Shown piece after piece: positions 38,244 to 47,854 of a stretch of 64,000 nucleotides of DNA. Below the pieces are notes generated by a model, which worked only from the letters and a program-made list of their open reading frames with translations, searched no databases and was not told where the DNA came from. Both the position numbers and the translations under genes were made by a program. The DNA lies in NCBI RefSeq assembly GCF_022664395.1, contig NZ_JAKRET010000002.1:310001-374000 (forward strand), written 5' to 3'. The stretch comes from Sphingomonas lacusdianchii (GTDB lineage: Bacteria > Pseudomonadota > Alphaproteobacteria > Sphingomonadales > Sphingomonadaceae). How positions within the stretch are numbered: position 1 is the first letter of the stretch; each line of letters begins with the position of its first letter.

Positions 38244-38723
38244 ATGGACCATATGCCTCTTACGCTTGCGCCGCTCGACCGGCGGTTCGTCACCGTCCTG
38301 CGCTGGCGGGCGGCGGTCGCCGCCCTCATCGTCCTGGTCGTCTGCGGTATCGGGGAGGCGATCCTGTATCGACAGGGCTGGCCGAACGGGATCGCGGGGG
38401 CCGTGGCGATCGCCATCGCGCTGTGGCTGGTCGGGATCGCGCCGCCGCGTCGCTTCGTCCATTGGGGGTTCGCGCTCGACGAACGCGAACTGCATATCGC
38501 CCATGGCTGGCTGACGCGGGTGCATACCATCGTGCCGATCGGCCGGGTGCAGCATATCGACCTGACCCAGGGGCCGATCGAGCGCGGCTGCGGCGTCGCG
38601 ACGCTGGTTCTGCACACCGCCGGTACCGACCATAGTCTGGTTACCGTGCCCGGGCTGGCGCGCGAACAGGCCGAAATGGTCCGCGATCGCATCCGCACCG
38701 CGATCGAAGCATCGCCGTGGTGA
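38244..38723 (+). CDS. Bacterial PH-domain membrane protein (YdbS-like)
   Basis: A 159-aa protein with two N-terminal membrane helices (AAVAALIVLVVCGIGEAILY and GIAGAVAIAIALWLVG) and a bPH2 domain with the family signature HTIVPIGRVQHIDLTQGPIER. YdbS/YdbT pairs occur together in many bacteria; their job is unclear, with links to envelope stress and secretion. The start is ATG 38244. The next gene overlaps its end by 7 bases, so they form an operon. Confidence 0.85.
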   Translation: MDHMPLTLAPLDRRFVTVLRWRAAVAALIVLVVCGIGEAILYRQGWPNGIAGAVAIAIALWLVGIAPPRRFVHWGFALDERELHIAHGWLTRVHTIVPIGRVQHIDLTQGPIERGCGVATLVLHTAGTDHSLVTVPGLAREQAEMVRDRIRTAIEASPW

Positions 38724-40141
38724 ATGAGGGGCCACGCCGGCTGCATCCCGGCACCATCGTCCTGCGCATCGTTACCAAGGCACCGCAACAGGTCGCCGGA
38801 CTGGTCGCGCTCGCCGCCGCCACATCCCGTTCCGGTACCGAGGTGATGTTCGGCATCGTCGCTGCGCTGATGATCGGGGCGGGGCTGTTTACCTGGATAC
38901 GGTGGCGATCCTTCACCTATACCATCGCCGATGGTGCGTTGACGATCGCGGACGGCGTTCTGCAGCGCAAGCGCCGGTCGATTCCGTTCGAACGGATCCA
39001 GGACGTCTCGATCGACCAGAAGCTGCTGGCGCGACCGTTCGGGCTGGCGCGCGTGCGGATCGAGACCGGCGGCGGCGAAGCGGACGAGGCGACGCTGGAC
39101 AGCGTGACGCTCAGCGAAGCGGCGCGGCTCCGTGCTGTTCTGCGCGGGGCCGTGCCGTCGGTCGCTGTCGATGCTGCCGCGGAGGGACCGGCGCGCGACG
39201 TCGTGTTCGCCATGTCGCCCCGGCGGGTCCTGACGATGGGGATGTTCGGCTTCTCGCTGGTCTGGGTCGGTCTGTTGTTCGCGGGTCTCAACCAGGTCGG
39301 CGACGTGATCGGATGGAACTGGATCGATGTCCGCGACTGGGCCGGTGTCGCGCGGCAGGAGGCGATGGCGCTTGCCACGCCGTTGTTCGCGGCGATGGCG
39401 GCGGTCGTCGCGGTGCTGGTCGGGGCGATCAGCGGCGTCCTGCGCACCCTGCTGGTCGAACATGGTTTCCGGCTGGAGCGCGAAGGCGATCGGTTGCGTC
39501 GGGTCCGGGGCCTGGCCACCCGGACCGAAATCGTGCTGAGCCTGCGCCGCGTCCAGCTGGCGCTGATCGAACGCGGGATGGTCAGCGGGCGGCTGGGCTG
39601 GGCCGGGCTGCGGTTGCAGACGCTGGGCGGCAGCGACGATGCCTGCGGACGGCAGAGCGTCGCCCCGTTCGCGCGCGAGGATGAGGTTGCGCGCGTGCTG
39701 GCGGCGGCGGGCTATGCCCCGTTCGATCCGCTGCCGCTGCGGCCGGTGGCGTTCGGCCATGTGCTGCGGACCGGGCTGGTCCGGGGCGGATTGCCGCTGA
39801 TCGGCGTGATCGTCGCCATGGTCTTCCTGCCGCTGGCCGGGCTGGCGCTGTTGCTGGTGCCGATCCCGGTCGTCCTTGCCGTACTGGCCCGGCGGCGGCA
39901 CCGCTATGCGATTGTTGGCGATACGTTGCAGGTGACGCGCGGCGTGTTGTCGAAACAGGTGTGGATCGTGCCGCTCGCCCGTATCCAGGCGGTGTCGGTG
40001 CGGCGGTCGGTGTTGCAGCGGCTGCTCGGGCTGGCGACCGTCCATGTCGATACGGCCGGTGCCAAGGGGTTGGGCCGGCCGAACATCGTCGATGTCGCGA
40101 TCGACGATGCCGAGCGGCTGGCCGCGACCCTACTCCGCTGA
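38717..40141 (+). CDS. Bacterial PH-domain membrane protein (YdbT-like)
   Basis: A 474-aa membrane protein with three bPH2 domains interleaved with membrane-helix pairs. PH signatures: RRSIPFERIQDVSIDQKLL, ATRTEIVLSLRRVQLALIE and KQVWIVPLARIQAVSVRRS. The latter two follow hydrophobic hairpins. It starts at GTG 38717, coupled to the YdbS-like gene. Its 3' end overlaps the convergent SleB-type gene by 12 bases. Confidence 0.85.
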   Translation: MVNEGPRRLHPGTIVLRIVTKAPQQVAGLVALAAATSRSGTEVMFGIVAALMIGAGLFTWIRWRSFTYTIADGALTIADGVLQRKRRSIPFERIQDVSIDQKLLARPFGLARVRIETGGGEADEATLDSVTLSEAARLRAVLRGAVPSVAVDAAAEGPARDVVFAMSPRRVLTMGMFGFSLVWVGLLFAGLNQVGDVIGWNWIDVRDWAGVARQEAMALATPLFAAMAAVVAVLVGAISGVLRTLLVEHGFRLEREGDRLRRVRGLATRTEIVLSLRRVQLALIERGMVSGRLGWAGLRLQTLGGSDDACGRQSVAPFAREDEVARVLAAAGYAPFDPLPLRPVAFGHVLRTGLVRGGLPLIGVIVAMVFLPLAGLALLLVPIPVVLAVLARRRHRYAIVGDTLQVTRGVLSKQVWIVPLARIQAVSVRRSVLQRLLGLATVHVDTAGAKGLGRPNIVDVAIDDAERLAATLLR

Positions 40142-41404
40142 CGGGGCGGGAGCCGGATCGCCGGTCCGGCGTACGCCCGAAAGCGGTGGCACCTCGCTCC
40201 GCGCGGCGGATGGCGCGGGTGGCGGGGCGGACAGGGCGCGGCGCATGCATGATGCGGCGGGCCGCGAGACGAGCTGACAATTCCACAGCTGTTTCTCGAC
40301 GCCCGCGCCCCGGTCGCGCAAATAGCTGAACGACATGGTATTGAGCGCGGCCGGCTCCCATGCCAGCCCGGCACGCGCTGGAACGGCGGCGGGATCGCGC
40401 CAGCCAAGGAACTTGCACCGCGTCCGCTCGCCACAGGTCGCCTGTGCCAGTGCCGGCCATTTGTCGGGGGTCAAGCTGTCCAACGGCACGAGGAAGGTGA
40501 CCGGATCGTCGCTGCTCGGGCGCGGCAGCGCAGCGGGCGCGAAGCTGCCGGTCAGCACGCCCGCCTCCTGTTCGACCGCCAGCACTTCGGGCAGTTTGTG
40601 CGCAGACGAATAGGGCGCAAGCTGTTCGATCCGCGGCTCGACCGTGCCGACGATCCGGCGGAACGCGCCCGGCGTGCCCCACCATCCTGCCCAGCGGAAG
40701 AACAGATGCGTGTCGACCGCCGCGATCTTGTCGAGGCTCGACTGCCAATAGGGAACGACCCAGTCGGTATGGTAATGCGTCGCATAGCCGACCGGCGCAT
40801 AGACGCTGCCCGCCAGCGCCGCCGCCGCGACCTTGCGCGCGCGGTCCCAGAAGGGCTGCGGATAGACGCGGGCGAGCGCACCGTCGCAGGTGAAGGTGAA
40901 CTGGCAACCGGTGGTCCGCTCCGATCCCTGAAACACCACGCCGCACACGCTCTTGGGAAAGGCCGGATGGCGCAGCCGGTTGAGCACGACCTGTGCGACC
41001 GCGCGCTGCCCCTTCGCATCGTCGCCCGCTTCGTAGAGGACGGCGGCGGCAAGGCAGTCGGTCGCGCGGGTGCGGTTGTCGAGGTCACCGGCAAAGCGGA
41101 ACGGCCGCGCCGCCGGGTTGGGACCAGTGACGAACGGCACCGTCGCATTGAAGGCGCGCGCGTCGTCCGGCTCCAGCGCACGATATTCGATCGGTTCGAC
41201 CGGGGGAGGGGGCGCTTCGGGCGACGACGCTGTCACCTGTCGCCGTTGCTCGTTCTGCTCGGCAGCGGCGTGGATCGGCGGGGTCGATCGGATCAAAATC
41301 GCGGGCACGGCGACCGCCGCGACCGACAGCGCCACGAGGACGCCGTCGATCGCGATCGATCCGCTGCCGATCCTGTGCCGTTCGACCACCGCCGCGTCGC
41401 TCAT
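40130..41404 (-). CDS. Cell wall hydrolase, SleB (Hydrolase_2) family
   Basis: A 424-aa exported or membrane-anchored peptidoglycan hydrolase. One N-terminal membrane segment ([18 protein letters not shown]) is followed by a proline-rich stretch and a Hydrolase_2 domain: [20 protein letters not shown] with the likely catalytic Glu, then [15 protein letters not shown] and [10 protein letters not shown]. The C-terminal 200 residues are of unknown function and carry extra low-complexity material at the end. SleB-type enzymes of non-sporulating alphaproteobacteria are presumed to remodel the cell wall. Its start overlaps the stop of cysK by 4 bases. Confidence 0.85.
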   Translation of the reverse strand: MSDAAVVERHRIGSGSIAIDGVLVALSVAAVAVPAILIRSTPPIHAAAEQNEQRRQVTASSPEAPPPPVEPIEYRALEPDDARAFNATVPFVTGPNPAARPFRFAGDLDNRTRATDCLAAAVLYEAGDDAKGQRAVAQVVLNRLRHPAFPKSVCGVVFQGSERTTGCQFTFTCDGALARVYPQPFWDRARKVAAAALAGSVYAPVGYATHYHTDWVVPYWQSSLDKIAAVDTHLFFRWAGWWGTPGAFRRIVGTVEPRIEQLAPYSSAHKLPEVLAVEQEAGVLTGSFAPAALPRPSSDDPVTFLVPLDSLTPDKWPALAQATCGERTRCKFLGWRDPAAVPARAGLAWEPAALNTMSFSYLRDRGAGVEKQLWNCQLVSRPAASCMRRALSAPPPAPSAARSEVPPLSGVRRTGDPAPAPSAE

Positions 41405-42321
41405 TGTTCGGGCAGGAAGTCGGGGACCGACAGATAGCGTTCGCCGGTGTCGTAGTTGAAGCCGAGCACGCGGACGCCGTCGGGCAGGTCGGGCAGCTTC
41501 TGCAGGATCGCGGCCAGCGTCGCCCCGGACGAAATGCCGACCAGCATGCCTTCCTCACGCGCCGAGCGCCGCGCCATGTCCTTCGCCACGCCGGCATCGA
41601 CCTTGATGACGCCATCGATCGCGCGGGTGTGGAGGTTGGCGGGGACGAAGCCCGCACCGATGCCCTGGATCGGGTGCGGACCCGGCTGCCCACCCGAAAT
41701 GACCGGGGAAAGGTCGGGCTCGACCGCATAGACCTTCAGGTTCGGCCACTGCGCCTTCAGCGTCTCGGCGACGCCGGTAATATGGCCGCCGGTGCCGACG
41801 CCGGTGATGATGACGTCGATCGGCGCATCGGCGAAGTCGCTCAGGATTTCCTGTGCGGTCGTGCGCACATGGACGTCGATGTTCGCAGGATTTTCGAACT
41901 GCTGCGGGATCCACGCATCGGGTGTTTCGGCGGCGAGTTCATGTGCCCGCTCGATCGCGCCCTTCATCCCCTTTTCGCGCGGGGTCAGATCGAAGGTCGC
42001 GCCGTAAGCCAGCATCAGGCGGCGGCGCTCGATGCTCATGCTCTCGGGCATGACGAGGATCAGCTTGTACCCCTTGACCGCCGCGACCATCGCGAGGCCG
42101 ACGCCGGTGTTACCGCTGGTCGGTTCGATGATCGTGCCGCCGGCTTTCAGGTCGCCCGACGCCTCGGCCGCCTCGATCATGGCCAGCGCGATGCGGTCCT
42201 TGATCGACCCGCCGGGATTCGACCGTTCGGACTTGATCCAGACCTCGGCATCGCCGAACAGCCGCTTGACGCGGATATGCGGTGTATTCCCGATCGTTTG
42301 CAGGATGGTATCGGCCTTCAT
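41401..42321 (-). CDS. cysK: Cysteine synthase A (O-acetylserine sulfhydrylase)
   Basis: PLP enzyme that makes cysteine from O-acetylserine and sulfide. 306 aa, with the PLP-binding Lys41 in [12 protein letters not shown], the substrate loop [10 protein letters not shown], and the phosphate-binding [10 protein letters not shown]. The order and length suit CysK. ATG at 42319-42321 overlaps the upstream MFS gene by 4 bases, indicating an operon. Confidence 0.94.
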   Translation of the reverse strand: MKADTILQTIGNTPHIRVKRLFGDAEVWIKSERSNPGGSIKDRIALAMIEAAEASGDLKAGGTIIEPTSGNTGVGLAMVAAVKGYKLILVMPESMSIERRRLMLAYGATFDLTPREKGMKGAIERAHELAAETPDAWIPQQFENPANIDVHVRTTAQEILSDFADAPIDVIITGVGTGGHITGVAETLKAQWPNLKVYAVEPDLSPVISGGQPGPHPIQGIGAGFVPANLHTRAIDGVIKVDAGVAKDMARRSAREEGMLVGISSGATLAAILQKLPDLPDGVRVLGFNYDTGERYLSVPDFLPEQ

Positions 42322-43646
42322 GGCTGGGTCTCCTTAGCCGTGACTTCGAGATCTTTGGGGGGCGTGAAGCTACGCGCGGCGCGCAGTTCGGGGAAGAGCT
42401 TCGACCAGAGCATGGTGACGCCGATCGCCAGCACGCCGCCGCCCGCCACGGCCACGACCGGCCCGACCAGCGCGGCGAGGAAGCCCGAGCGTGCCTCGCC
42501 CAGTTCGTTCGAACCCGATACGAACAGCGTCGACACCGCACCGACCCGCCCGCGCATCGCATCCGGCGTATGCAGCTGGATTAGCGACTGGCGGACATAG
42601 ACCGACACCATGTCGGTCGCGCCGACCACGAACAACGCGGCCAGCGCCAGCAGTGCGGCAGGGGCGAAGTCGCTGCCGATCGCCGCCTGCCCGAATATCG
42701 GGAGCAGCAGCGGCGCGGACAGGCCGAACAACGCGGTCGCCGCACCGAAACCCATCACCGACAACAGCATCTTGGCACCGACATCCTTCGACAGCGGCTT
42801 CACCGCGAACACCGCCGCCACGACCACCGCGCCCAATGCCGGCGCGGCGCGAAGATGGCCGAGGCCGTCGGCGCCAATCTGCAGGATGTCGCGGGCATAG
42901 ATCGGCAGCATCGCCGTCGCGCCGCCGAGTAGCACCGCGAACAGGTCTAGCGAGATTGCCCCGAACACCAGCCGGTTGCGCCGGACATAGGACAGTCCGT
43001 CGAGCATCTGCCGCCAGGGATTGGCCTTGCCCGCGATCACCGCACGCGGGATCGGCGGGATCAGGAACAGCATTGCCAGCCCGAACAGGAACAGCCCGGC
43101 CGACACCGCATAGGGGACGTAATGGCCCGCGGCGTACAGATAACCGCCCATCGCTGGGCCCAGCACCGATCCGCCCTGCCATGCGATCGAACTCATCGCG
43201 ATCGCGGTCGGCAGCACGGTGGCGGGGACAAGATTGGGGGCGAGTGCCTGCAACGCCGGACCGGCAAAGGCGCGCGCGACGCCCAGCATCGCCGCGACGA
43301 AGAACAGCCACGGCAGGGTGATGCCGCCGCTATAGGTCAGCCAGGCGAGCAGCAGCGCGCAGCTTCCCTCCAGTGCCACCGATCCGCGCGCGATCCAGCG
43401 CCGGTCGATCCGGTCGGCGATCCAACCCGCTACCAATGACAGGACAAGCAGCGGCAAAAACTGCGCCACGCCGATCAGCCCCAGCTGAAACGCCGATTGC
43501 CGGATCGTCATCGTCTCGCGCGCGATGTCGTACACCTGCCAGCCGATGACGACGACCATCGCGATCTGCGCCAGCGTGTTCGACAGCCGGGCGAGGAAAT
43601 AGGCGCGGAACGCCGGAATGGCGAAGGGGTGCGGGGACGCGGACAT
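42318..43646 (-). CDS. MFS transporter (MFS_3, EntS-like)
   Basis: A 442-aa, 12-helix permease. It has the opening [22 protein letters not shown] fold in two parts, the [16 protein letters not shown] loop of motif A, and a central [14 protein letters not shown] repeat region typical of the EntS/MFS_3 group. These export siderophores or drugs; no substrate evidence here. It is upstream of and overlaps cysK, so co-transcription is likely, though the reason is unclear. Confidence 0.85.
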   Translation of the reverse strand: MSASPHPFAIPAFRAYFLARLSNTLAQIAMVVVIGWQVYDIARETMTIRQSAFQLGLIGVAQFLPLLVLSLVAGWIADRIDRRWIARGSVALEGSCALLLAWLTYSGGITLPWLFFVAAMLGVARAFAGPALQALAPNLVPATVLPTAIAMSSIAWQGGSVLGPAMGGYLYAAGHYVPYAVSAGLFLFGLAMLFLIPPIPRAVIAGKANPWRQMLDGLSYVRRNRLVFGAISLDLFAVLLGGATAMLPIYARDILQIGADGLGHLRAAPALGAVVVAAVFAVKPLSKDVGAKMLLSVMGFGAATALFGLSAPLLLPIFGQAAIGSDFAPAALLALAALFVVGATDMVSVYVRQSLIQLHTPDAMRGRVGAVSTLFVSGSNELGEARSGFLAALVGPVVAVAGGGVLAIGVTMLWSKLFPELRAARSFTPPKDLEVTAKETQP

Positions 43647-43720
43647 GGGGTGGGGGTTTAGGTCCGCTGTTGGGCCGGGGCAATGCAGATCGGCTTGGGG
43701 GGTATTGGTTTGGGCTTTGG

Positions 43721-43754
43721 CGGCGTCATCCCGGCCTGCGCCGGGATGACGCCG
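43721..43754. terminator. Perfect 15-bp inverted repeat (REP-like)
   Basis: CGGCGTCATCCCGGC and GCCGGGATGACGCCG around the 4-base loop CTGC, just past the stop of the alpha/beta hydrolase. The GTCATCCCGG motif is a frequent extragenic palindrome in proteobacteria. Terminator action is inferred from the position. Confidence 0.6.
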
Positions 43755-43758
43755 GTCG

Positions 43759-44586
43759 TTACCGCCGCCCGAGGAACGACAGCAGGTCGTCGGTCAGCCG
43801 GTCGCTCTCGGTCGCGAACAACCCATGTGGCGCGCCGTCATATTCGATCAGTTCGGCATTCGGCAGCGCGTTCGCCAGTGCGCGGCCGGTCGCGTCGATC
43901 GGCACGGTCTGGTCCGAGGTGCCATGGATGATGAGTGTCGGCACGGTGATCGACGGCAGGTCGGGGCGGAAGTCGGTGGTTCCGAACGACTCGGCACAGG
44001 CCAGCGTCGGCTTCAGCCCCGCGAGCATCGCCGTATTCCACGACAGGTCGAGCACCTCCTCACTCACCGGGCTGGTAATGAAGCCCACGCCGTAGAACTG
44101 GTCGAAGAAGGTACGGAAGAATTTCGGGCGATCCGCCTTGATATTGTCGGCTATCTCCTGAAGCTGATCCTGCGGCACGCCGTCGGGATTGTCCTCGGTC
44201 TGGAGCATGTAGGGCACGACCGAACCGATGAAGCCGACCCGGCTGACGCCCTTGCCGCCATGGCGCGACATGTAGCGCGCGACCTCGCCCCCGCCCATCG
44301 AGAAGCCGATCAGCGCCGCATCGTCGCTGACGCCGCTTTCGGCCATCACATCGGCCAGATCGTCGGAAAGGCTGTCATAGTCATAGCCCGACCATGGCTG
44401 ATCCGACCGCCCGAATCCGCGCCGGTCATAGGCGATGACCCGATATCCGGCATCGGCGAGCGCCATCGCCTGCGGGTCCCAGCTATCGGCCGACAGCGGC
44501 CAGCCATGGATCAGGACGACCGGGCGACCCTGTCCCCAGTCCTTTACGAACAGGTTGGTACCGTCGCGGGTCTTCACATAGGGCAT
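43759..44586 (-). CDS. Alpha/beta hydrolase (chloroperoxidase-like)
   Basis: A 275-aa alpha/beta hydrolase. Catalytic triad candidates are Ser96 in GFSMGGG, the Asp in HGTSDQTVP and the His in GAPHGLF; the oxyanion region is LIHGWPLS. The GFSMGGGEVARY block and YDRRGFGRSDQPW match non-haem chloroperoxidases and arylesterases. ATG 44584-44586 (MPYVKTRDGT) is the standard start; 15 upstream codons are not needed. The natural substrate is unknown. Confidence 0.88.
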   Translation of the reverse strand: MPYVKTRDGTNLFVKDWGQGRPVVLIHGWPLSADSWDPQAMALADAGYRVIAYDRRGFGRSDQPWSGYDYDSLSDDLADVMAESGVSDDAALIGFSMGGGEVARYMSRHGGKGVSRVGFIGSVVPYMLQTEDNPDGVPQDQLQEIADNIKADRPKFFRTFFDQFYGVGFITSPVSEEVLDLSWNTAMLAGLKPTLACAESFGTTDFRPDLPSITVPTLIIHGTSDQTVPIDATGRALANALPNAELIEYDGAPHGLFATESDRLTDDLLSFLGRR

Positions 44587-44670
44587 CGATCGATCCTTGT
44601 CCGGGAATTGCCCGACCTGAACGACCGACATGCGCGGGGGTTGCCTGTCGCTCCGCCTTCGTACGCCGCG

Positions 44671-44862
44671 TCAATCCCGCGGAACGATGCCAAGCACCGG
44701 GGGCGCAGGCCGGCCGCGCTCCGCATCCTGCAACATAATCGAGTAGCGCTCCGCCATTTCGCGATGGACGCGCCGCACCTCCGGAAGCAACGCGCTGTCC
44801 GCACGCGTCCGGGCTTCATCCAGCCGGCGGCGGTAATATTCGGTATTGTTGATCGTCGACAT
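44671..44862 (-). CDS. Small conserved-type hypothetical protein
   Basis: A 63-aa soluble, charged, mostly helical protein (MSTINNTEYYRRRLDEART start; HREMAERYSIML middle). A strong ribosome site, AGGAGG, ends five bases before ATG 44862 and decides the start over the longer frame from 44943. I do not recognise a family. It sits between the hydrolase and uvrD genes, all on the same strand. Confidence 0.65.
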   Translation of the reverse strand: MSTINNTEYYRRRLDEARTRADSALLPEVRRVHREMAERYSIMLQDAERGRPAPPVLGIVPRD

Positions 44863-44966
44863 CGGAACCTCCTGACGGTCCGCAGTTTGCCGGCCGAACA
44901 ATATACCAAGCTGAAAATCGGGTCGCTGACATACGTTAAGCACGGCTTCACGATGCAGTCGAAACG

Positions 44967-47243
44967 TCAGCCCGGCGTCACGAAACTGTCGAGCACCCGT
45001 TTCTGTCCGGCGGTCTCGAACTGTACTTCCAGCTTGTTGCCCTCGATCGTCTCGATCGTGCCGTAGCCGAATTTTTGATGGAACACCCGCTGCCCGGTCG
45101 ACAGATCGCTGCGCCCTTTATTGCCGAGGCTGATCGCGCTCGCGCGCGCCTCGACCACCCGCGACGGGGTGGTGGTGAAGCTCGACCCCTGCGACGCGGC
45201 GCGCTGCCAGCCCGGACCGCGCCCCGTCCCGCGCGCGACATCGGCGAACGGGTCGGCGCGCTCGCTCCAATTGGCACGCCACAGGCTTTCGCCACCCGCC
45301 ATGGTGGTTTCCGTCTCGATATGCTCGGGCGGAAGTTCGCTGACGAAGCGTGACGGCAGTGACGAATTCCACTGACCATAGATGCGGCGATTGGCGGCAT
45401 GGAACACCACTGCCAGCCGCCGCGCGCGGGTGATCGCGACATAGGCGAGGCGGCGTTCCTCCTCGAGGCTCGCCGTGCCGCCTTCATCGAGCGAACGCTG
45501 CGACGGGAACAGCCCTTCCTCCCAGCCGACGCAAAATACCGTGTCGAATTCCAGCCCCTTGGCGGCATGGATGGTCATGATCGTGACCTTCGGCTCCTCC
45601 GCCGACGCCTCATTGTCCATAACCAGCGAGACATGTTCGAGGAACGCACCGAGCGACTCATATTCCTCCATCGCCCGTACGAGTTCGGTGAGGTTCTCCA
45701 GCCGCCCGGCGGCCTCGGCGGTCTTTTCCGCCTGATACATGGCGGTATAGCCGCTTTCGTCGAGCAACTGCCGCGCGAGTTCGGCATGGGGCAGGCTCTG
45801 CGCCATGTCGCGCCACCGCGCGAAGTCGCCGACCAGCCGCCCCAGCGACTTGCGCGCCGCGCCGGTCAGTTCGTCGGTGTCGAGGATGCGCGCGGCGGCG
45901 GTCATCAACGAAGAGCCGGTGGCGCGGGCATAGCGGTGGACGGTCTGCACCGCCTTGTCGCCCAGTCCCCGCTTGGGCACATTGACGATCCGTTCGAAGG
46001 CGAGATCGTCAGCCGGCTGGTTGACGACGCGCAAATAGGCGAGCGCATCGCGGATTTCGGCGCGTTCGTAGAAGCGGAAGCCACCGACGATCCGGTACGG
46101 CATGCCGATGCCGATAAAGCGTTCTTCGAACTCGCGCGTCTGGTGCTGCGCGCGGACGAGGATCGCGAACTGGTCGAGATTCCTGCCGTCGCGTTGCCCG
46201 CGTTCGATCATCTCGCCGACGCGGCGCGCTTCTTCGGGGCCGTCCCACACGCCGATGACGCGGACCTTCTCGCCGACATCGGTTTCGGTCCACAGCGTCT
46301 TGCCCAGCCGCCCGCCATTATGCGCGATCACGCCCGATGCCGCGCCCAGGATATGCGGGGTCGACCGGTAATTCTGTTCCAGCCGCACGATCTTCGCGCC
46401 CGGAAAGTCGCGTTCGAAGCGCAGGATATTTTCGACCTGCGCACCCCGCCACGAATAGATCGACTGGTCGTCGTCGCCGACGCAGCACAGGTTGCGGCGT
46501 TCCTGCGCCAGCAACCGCAGCCACAGATACTGGACGCTGTTCGTGTCCTGATATTCATCGACCATGATGTAGCGGAAACGCTGCTGATACTGAGCCAGCA
46601 CCTCGCGATGGGTGCGCAGGATCGTCAGCACATGCAGCAACAGGTCGCCGAAGTCGCAGGCATTCACCGCCTTCAACCGGTCCTGATATTGCTGGTACAA
46701 TTCGCCGCCGCGCCCATTGGCGAAGCGTTCGCTTTCCCCGGCATCGACATCGGCCGGGACCATCCCCTTGTTCTTCCAACCGTCGATCAACCCGGCCAGG
46801 CTGCGCGCCGGCCAGCGTTTTTCGTCGAGGTTCGCGGCGACGATCAACTGCTTGAGCAGCCGCAACTGGTCGTCGGTATCGAGGATGGTGAAGTTGGATT
46901 GCAGCCCGACCAGTTCGGCATGCCGCCGCAGCATCTTGGCACCGATCGCGTGGAAAGTGCCGAGCCACGGCATCCCCTCCACCATGTCGCCGACCAGCCG
47001 CCCGACACGCTCGCGCATCTCGCGTGCGGCCTTGTTGGTGAAGGTCACCGACAGGATTTCGGATGGATACGCCTTGCGGGTATAGAGCAGATGCGCCAGC
47101 CGCGCGGTCAGCGCCGCGGTCTTGCCGGTGCCCGCGCCCGCCAGCACCAGCACCGGGCCGTCGGTGGTCAGCACCGCATCACGCTGCGGTTCGTTCAGCC
47201 CGCGCAGATAGGGCGGATCGGCAGGAGTGGGAACAAGCGACAT
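44967..47243 (-). CDS. uvrD: DNA helicase II UvrD/PcrA
   Basis: Superfamily 1A 3'-5' helicase for nucleotide-excision and mismatch repair. It has the Q motif LNEPQRDAV, Walker A AGAGTGKT (residues 35-42), motif Ia TFTNKAAREM, motif II VDEYQDTN, motif III GDDDQSIYSWRGA, motif IV LEQNYRST, motif V MTIHAAKGLEFD and motif VI YVAITRAR. The C-terminal Tudor-like part (FHQKFGYGTI) is PcrA/UvrD-like. I start at ATG 47241-47243 (MSLVPTPADP), 758 aa; the longer frame to 47306 adds 21 atypical residues. Confidence 0.94.
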   Translation of the reverse strand: MSLVPTPADPPYLRGLNEPQRDAVLTTDGPVLVLAGAGTGKTAALTARLAHLLYTRKAYPSEILSVTFTNKAAREMRERVGRLVGDMVEGMPWLGTFHAIGAKMLRRHAELVGLQSNFTILDTDDQLRLLKQLIVAANLDEKRWPARSLAGLIDGWKNKGMVPADVDAGESERFANGRGGELYQQYQDRLKAVNACDFGDLLLHVLTILRTHREVLAQYQQRFRYIMVDEYQDTNSVQYLWLRLLAQERRNLCCVGDDDQSIYSWRGAQVENILRFERDFPGAKIVRLEQNYRSTPHILGAASGVIAHNGGRLGKTLWTETDVGEKVRVIGVWDGPEEARRVGEMIERGQRDGRNLDQFAILVRAQHQTREFEERFIGIGMPYRIVGGFRFYERAEIRDALAYLRVVNQPADDLAFERIVNVPKRGLGDKAVQTVHRYARATGSSLMTAAARILDTDELTGAARKSLGRLVGDFARWRDMAQSLPHAELARQLLDESGYTAMYQAEKTAEAAGRLENLTELVRAMEEYESLGAFLEHVSLVMDNEASAEEPKVTIMTIHAAKGLEFDTVFCVGWEEGLFPSQRSLDEGGTASLEEERRLAYVAITRARRLAVVFHAANRRIYGQWNSSLPSRFVSELPPEHIETETTMAGGESLWRANWSERADPFADVARGTGRGPGWQRAASQGSSFTTTPSRVVEARASAISLGNKGRSDLSTGQRVFHQKFGYGTIETIEGNKLEVQFETAGQKRVLDSFVTPG

Positions 47244-47435
47244 TGCCGAACAGGTAGGGAACGAAACGTAAAGCGACAAGCAAGATAATTGTTTCGAAAC
47301 CGTCATCGTCCTGCCATCGACGGTTCGCTGCGTTGCAATAATTCCGGCCTATCAGCGCGTTGCCGGCGGACGGCGGCGTCCGATACACGGGCGACCGCTG
47401 CCGCGACGGGCACCGAATTCGCAGGAGCTACCATC

Positions 47436-47738
47436 ATGACCATCCGTATCGTCGCCCTTGCGGCGACCGCTTTCGCGTGTCTGTCGTCCGTTGCCCATGC
47501 CGAAGTGCGCGAACCTGTCTCGGTCCGCGTGTCCTATGCCGGACTGGACCTGACCAAGGTCGACGACCGTCGCATTCTCGACGCGCGTATCGACCGTGCG
47601 TCGCTCAAGGCATGTCGCTCGACCGCGTTCGGTCTGCGCCGGATCGCCGACGAAAACCGCTGCCGTGCCGAAATGCACCGCGACGGCCAGGTCCGGGTCG
47701 CGCAGTTGCAGCCGGTGACGGTCGCCAGCGCGAAGTAA
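47436..47738 (+). CDS. UrcA family protein
   Basis: A 100-aa exported small protein. Signal peptide MTIRIVALAATAFACLSSVAHA, then the UrcA core with VRVSYAGLDLTKVDDRRIL, and two Cys residues (KACRST, NRCRAEM) that probably form a disulfide. UrcA proteins are small periplasmic proteins of alphaproteobacteria with no assigned role; sphingomonads have many. A GCAGGAG ribosome site precedes ATG 47436. Divergent from uvrD. Confidence 0.85.
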   Translation: MTIRIVALAATAFACLSSVAHAEVREPVSVRVSYAGLDLTKVDDRRILDARIDRASLKACRSTAFGLRRIADENRCRAEMHRDGQVRVAQLQPVTVASAK

Positions 47739-47854
47739 ACCGGGCGGTTCGCCACCCCGGCCCCCGCGCCGGGGGTGGCGACACCAATAGTTGCGTACTG
47801 GTGCGTATCGGGGAAACCTTCTTGCGCAACGGTGCCAAATCGTTAGGCGGGGGC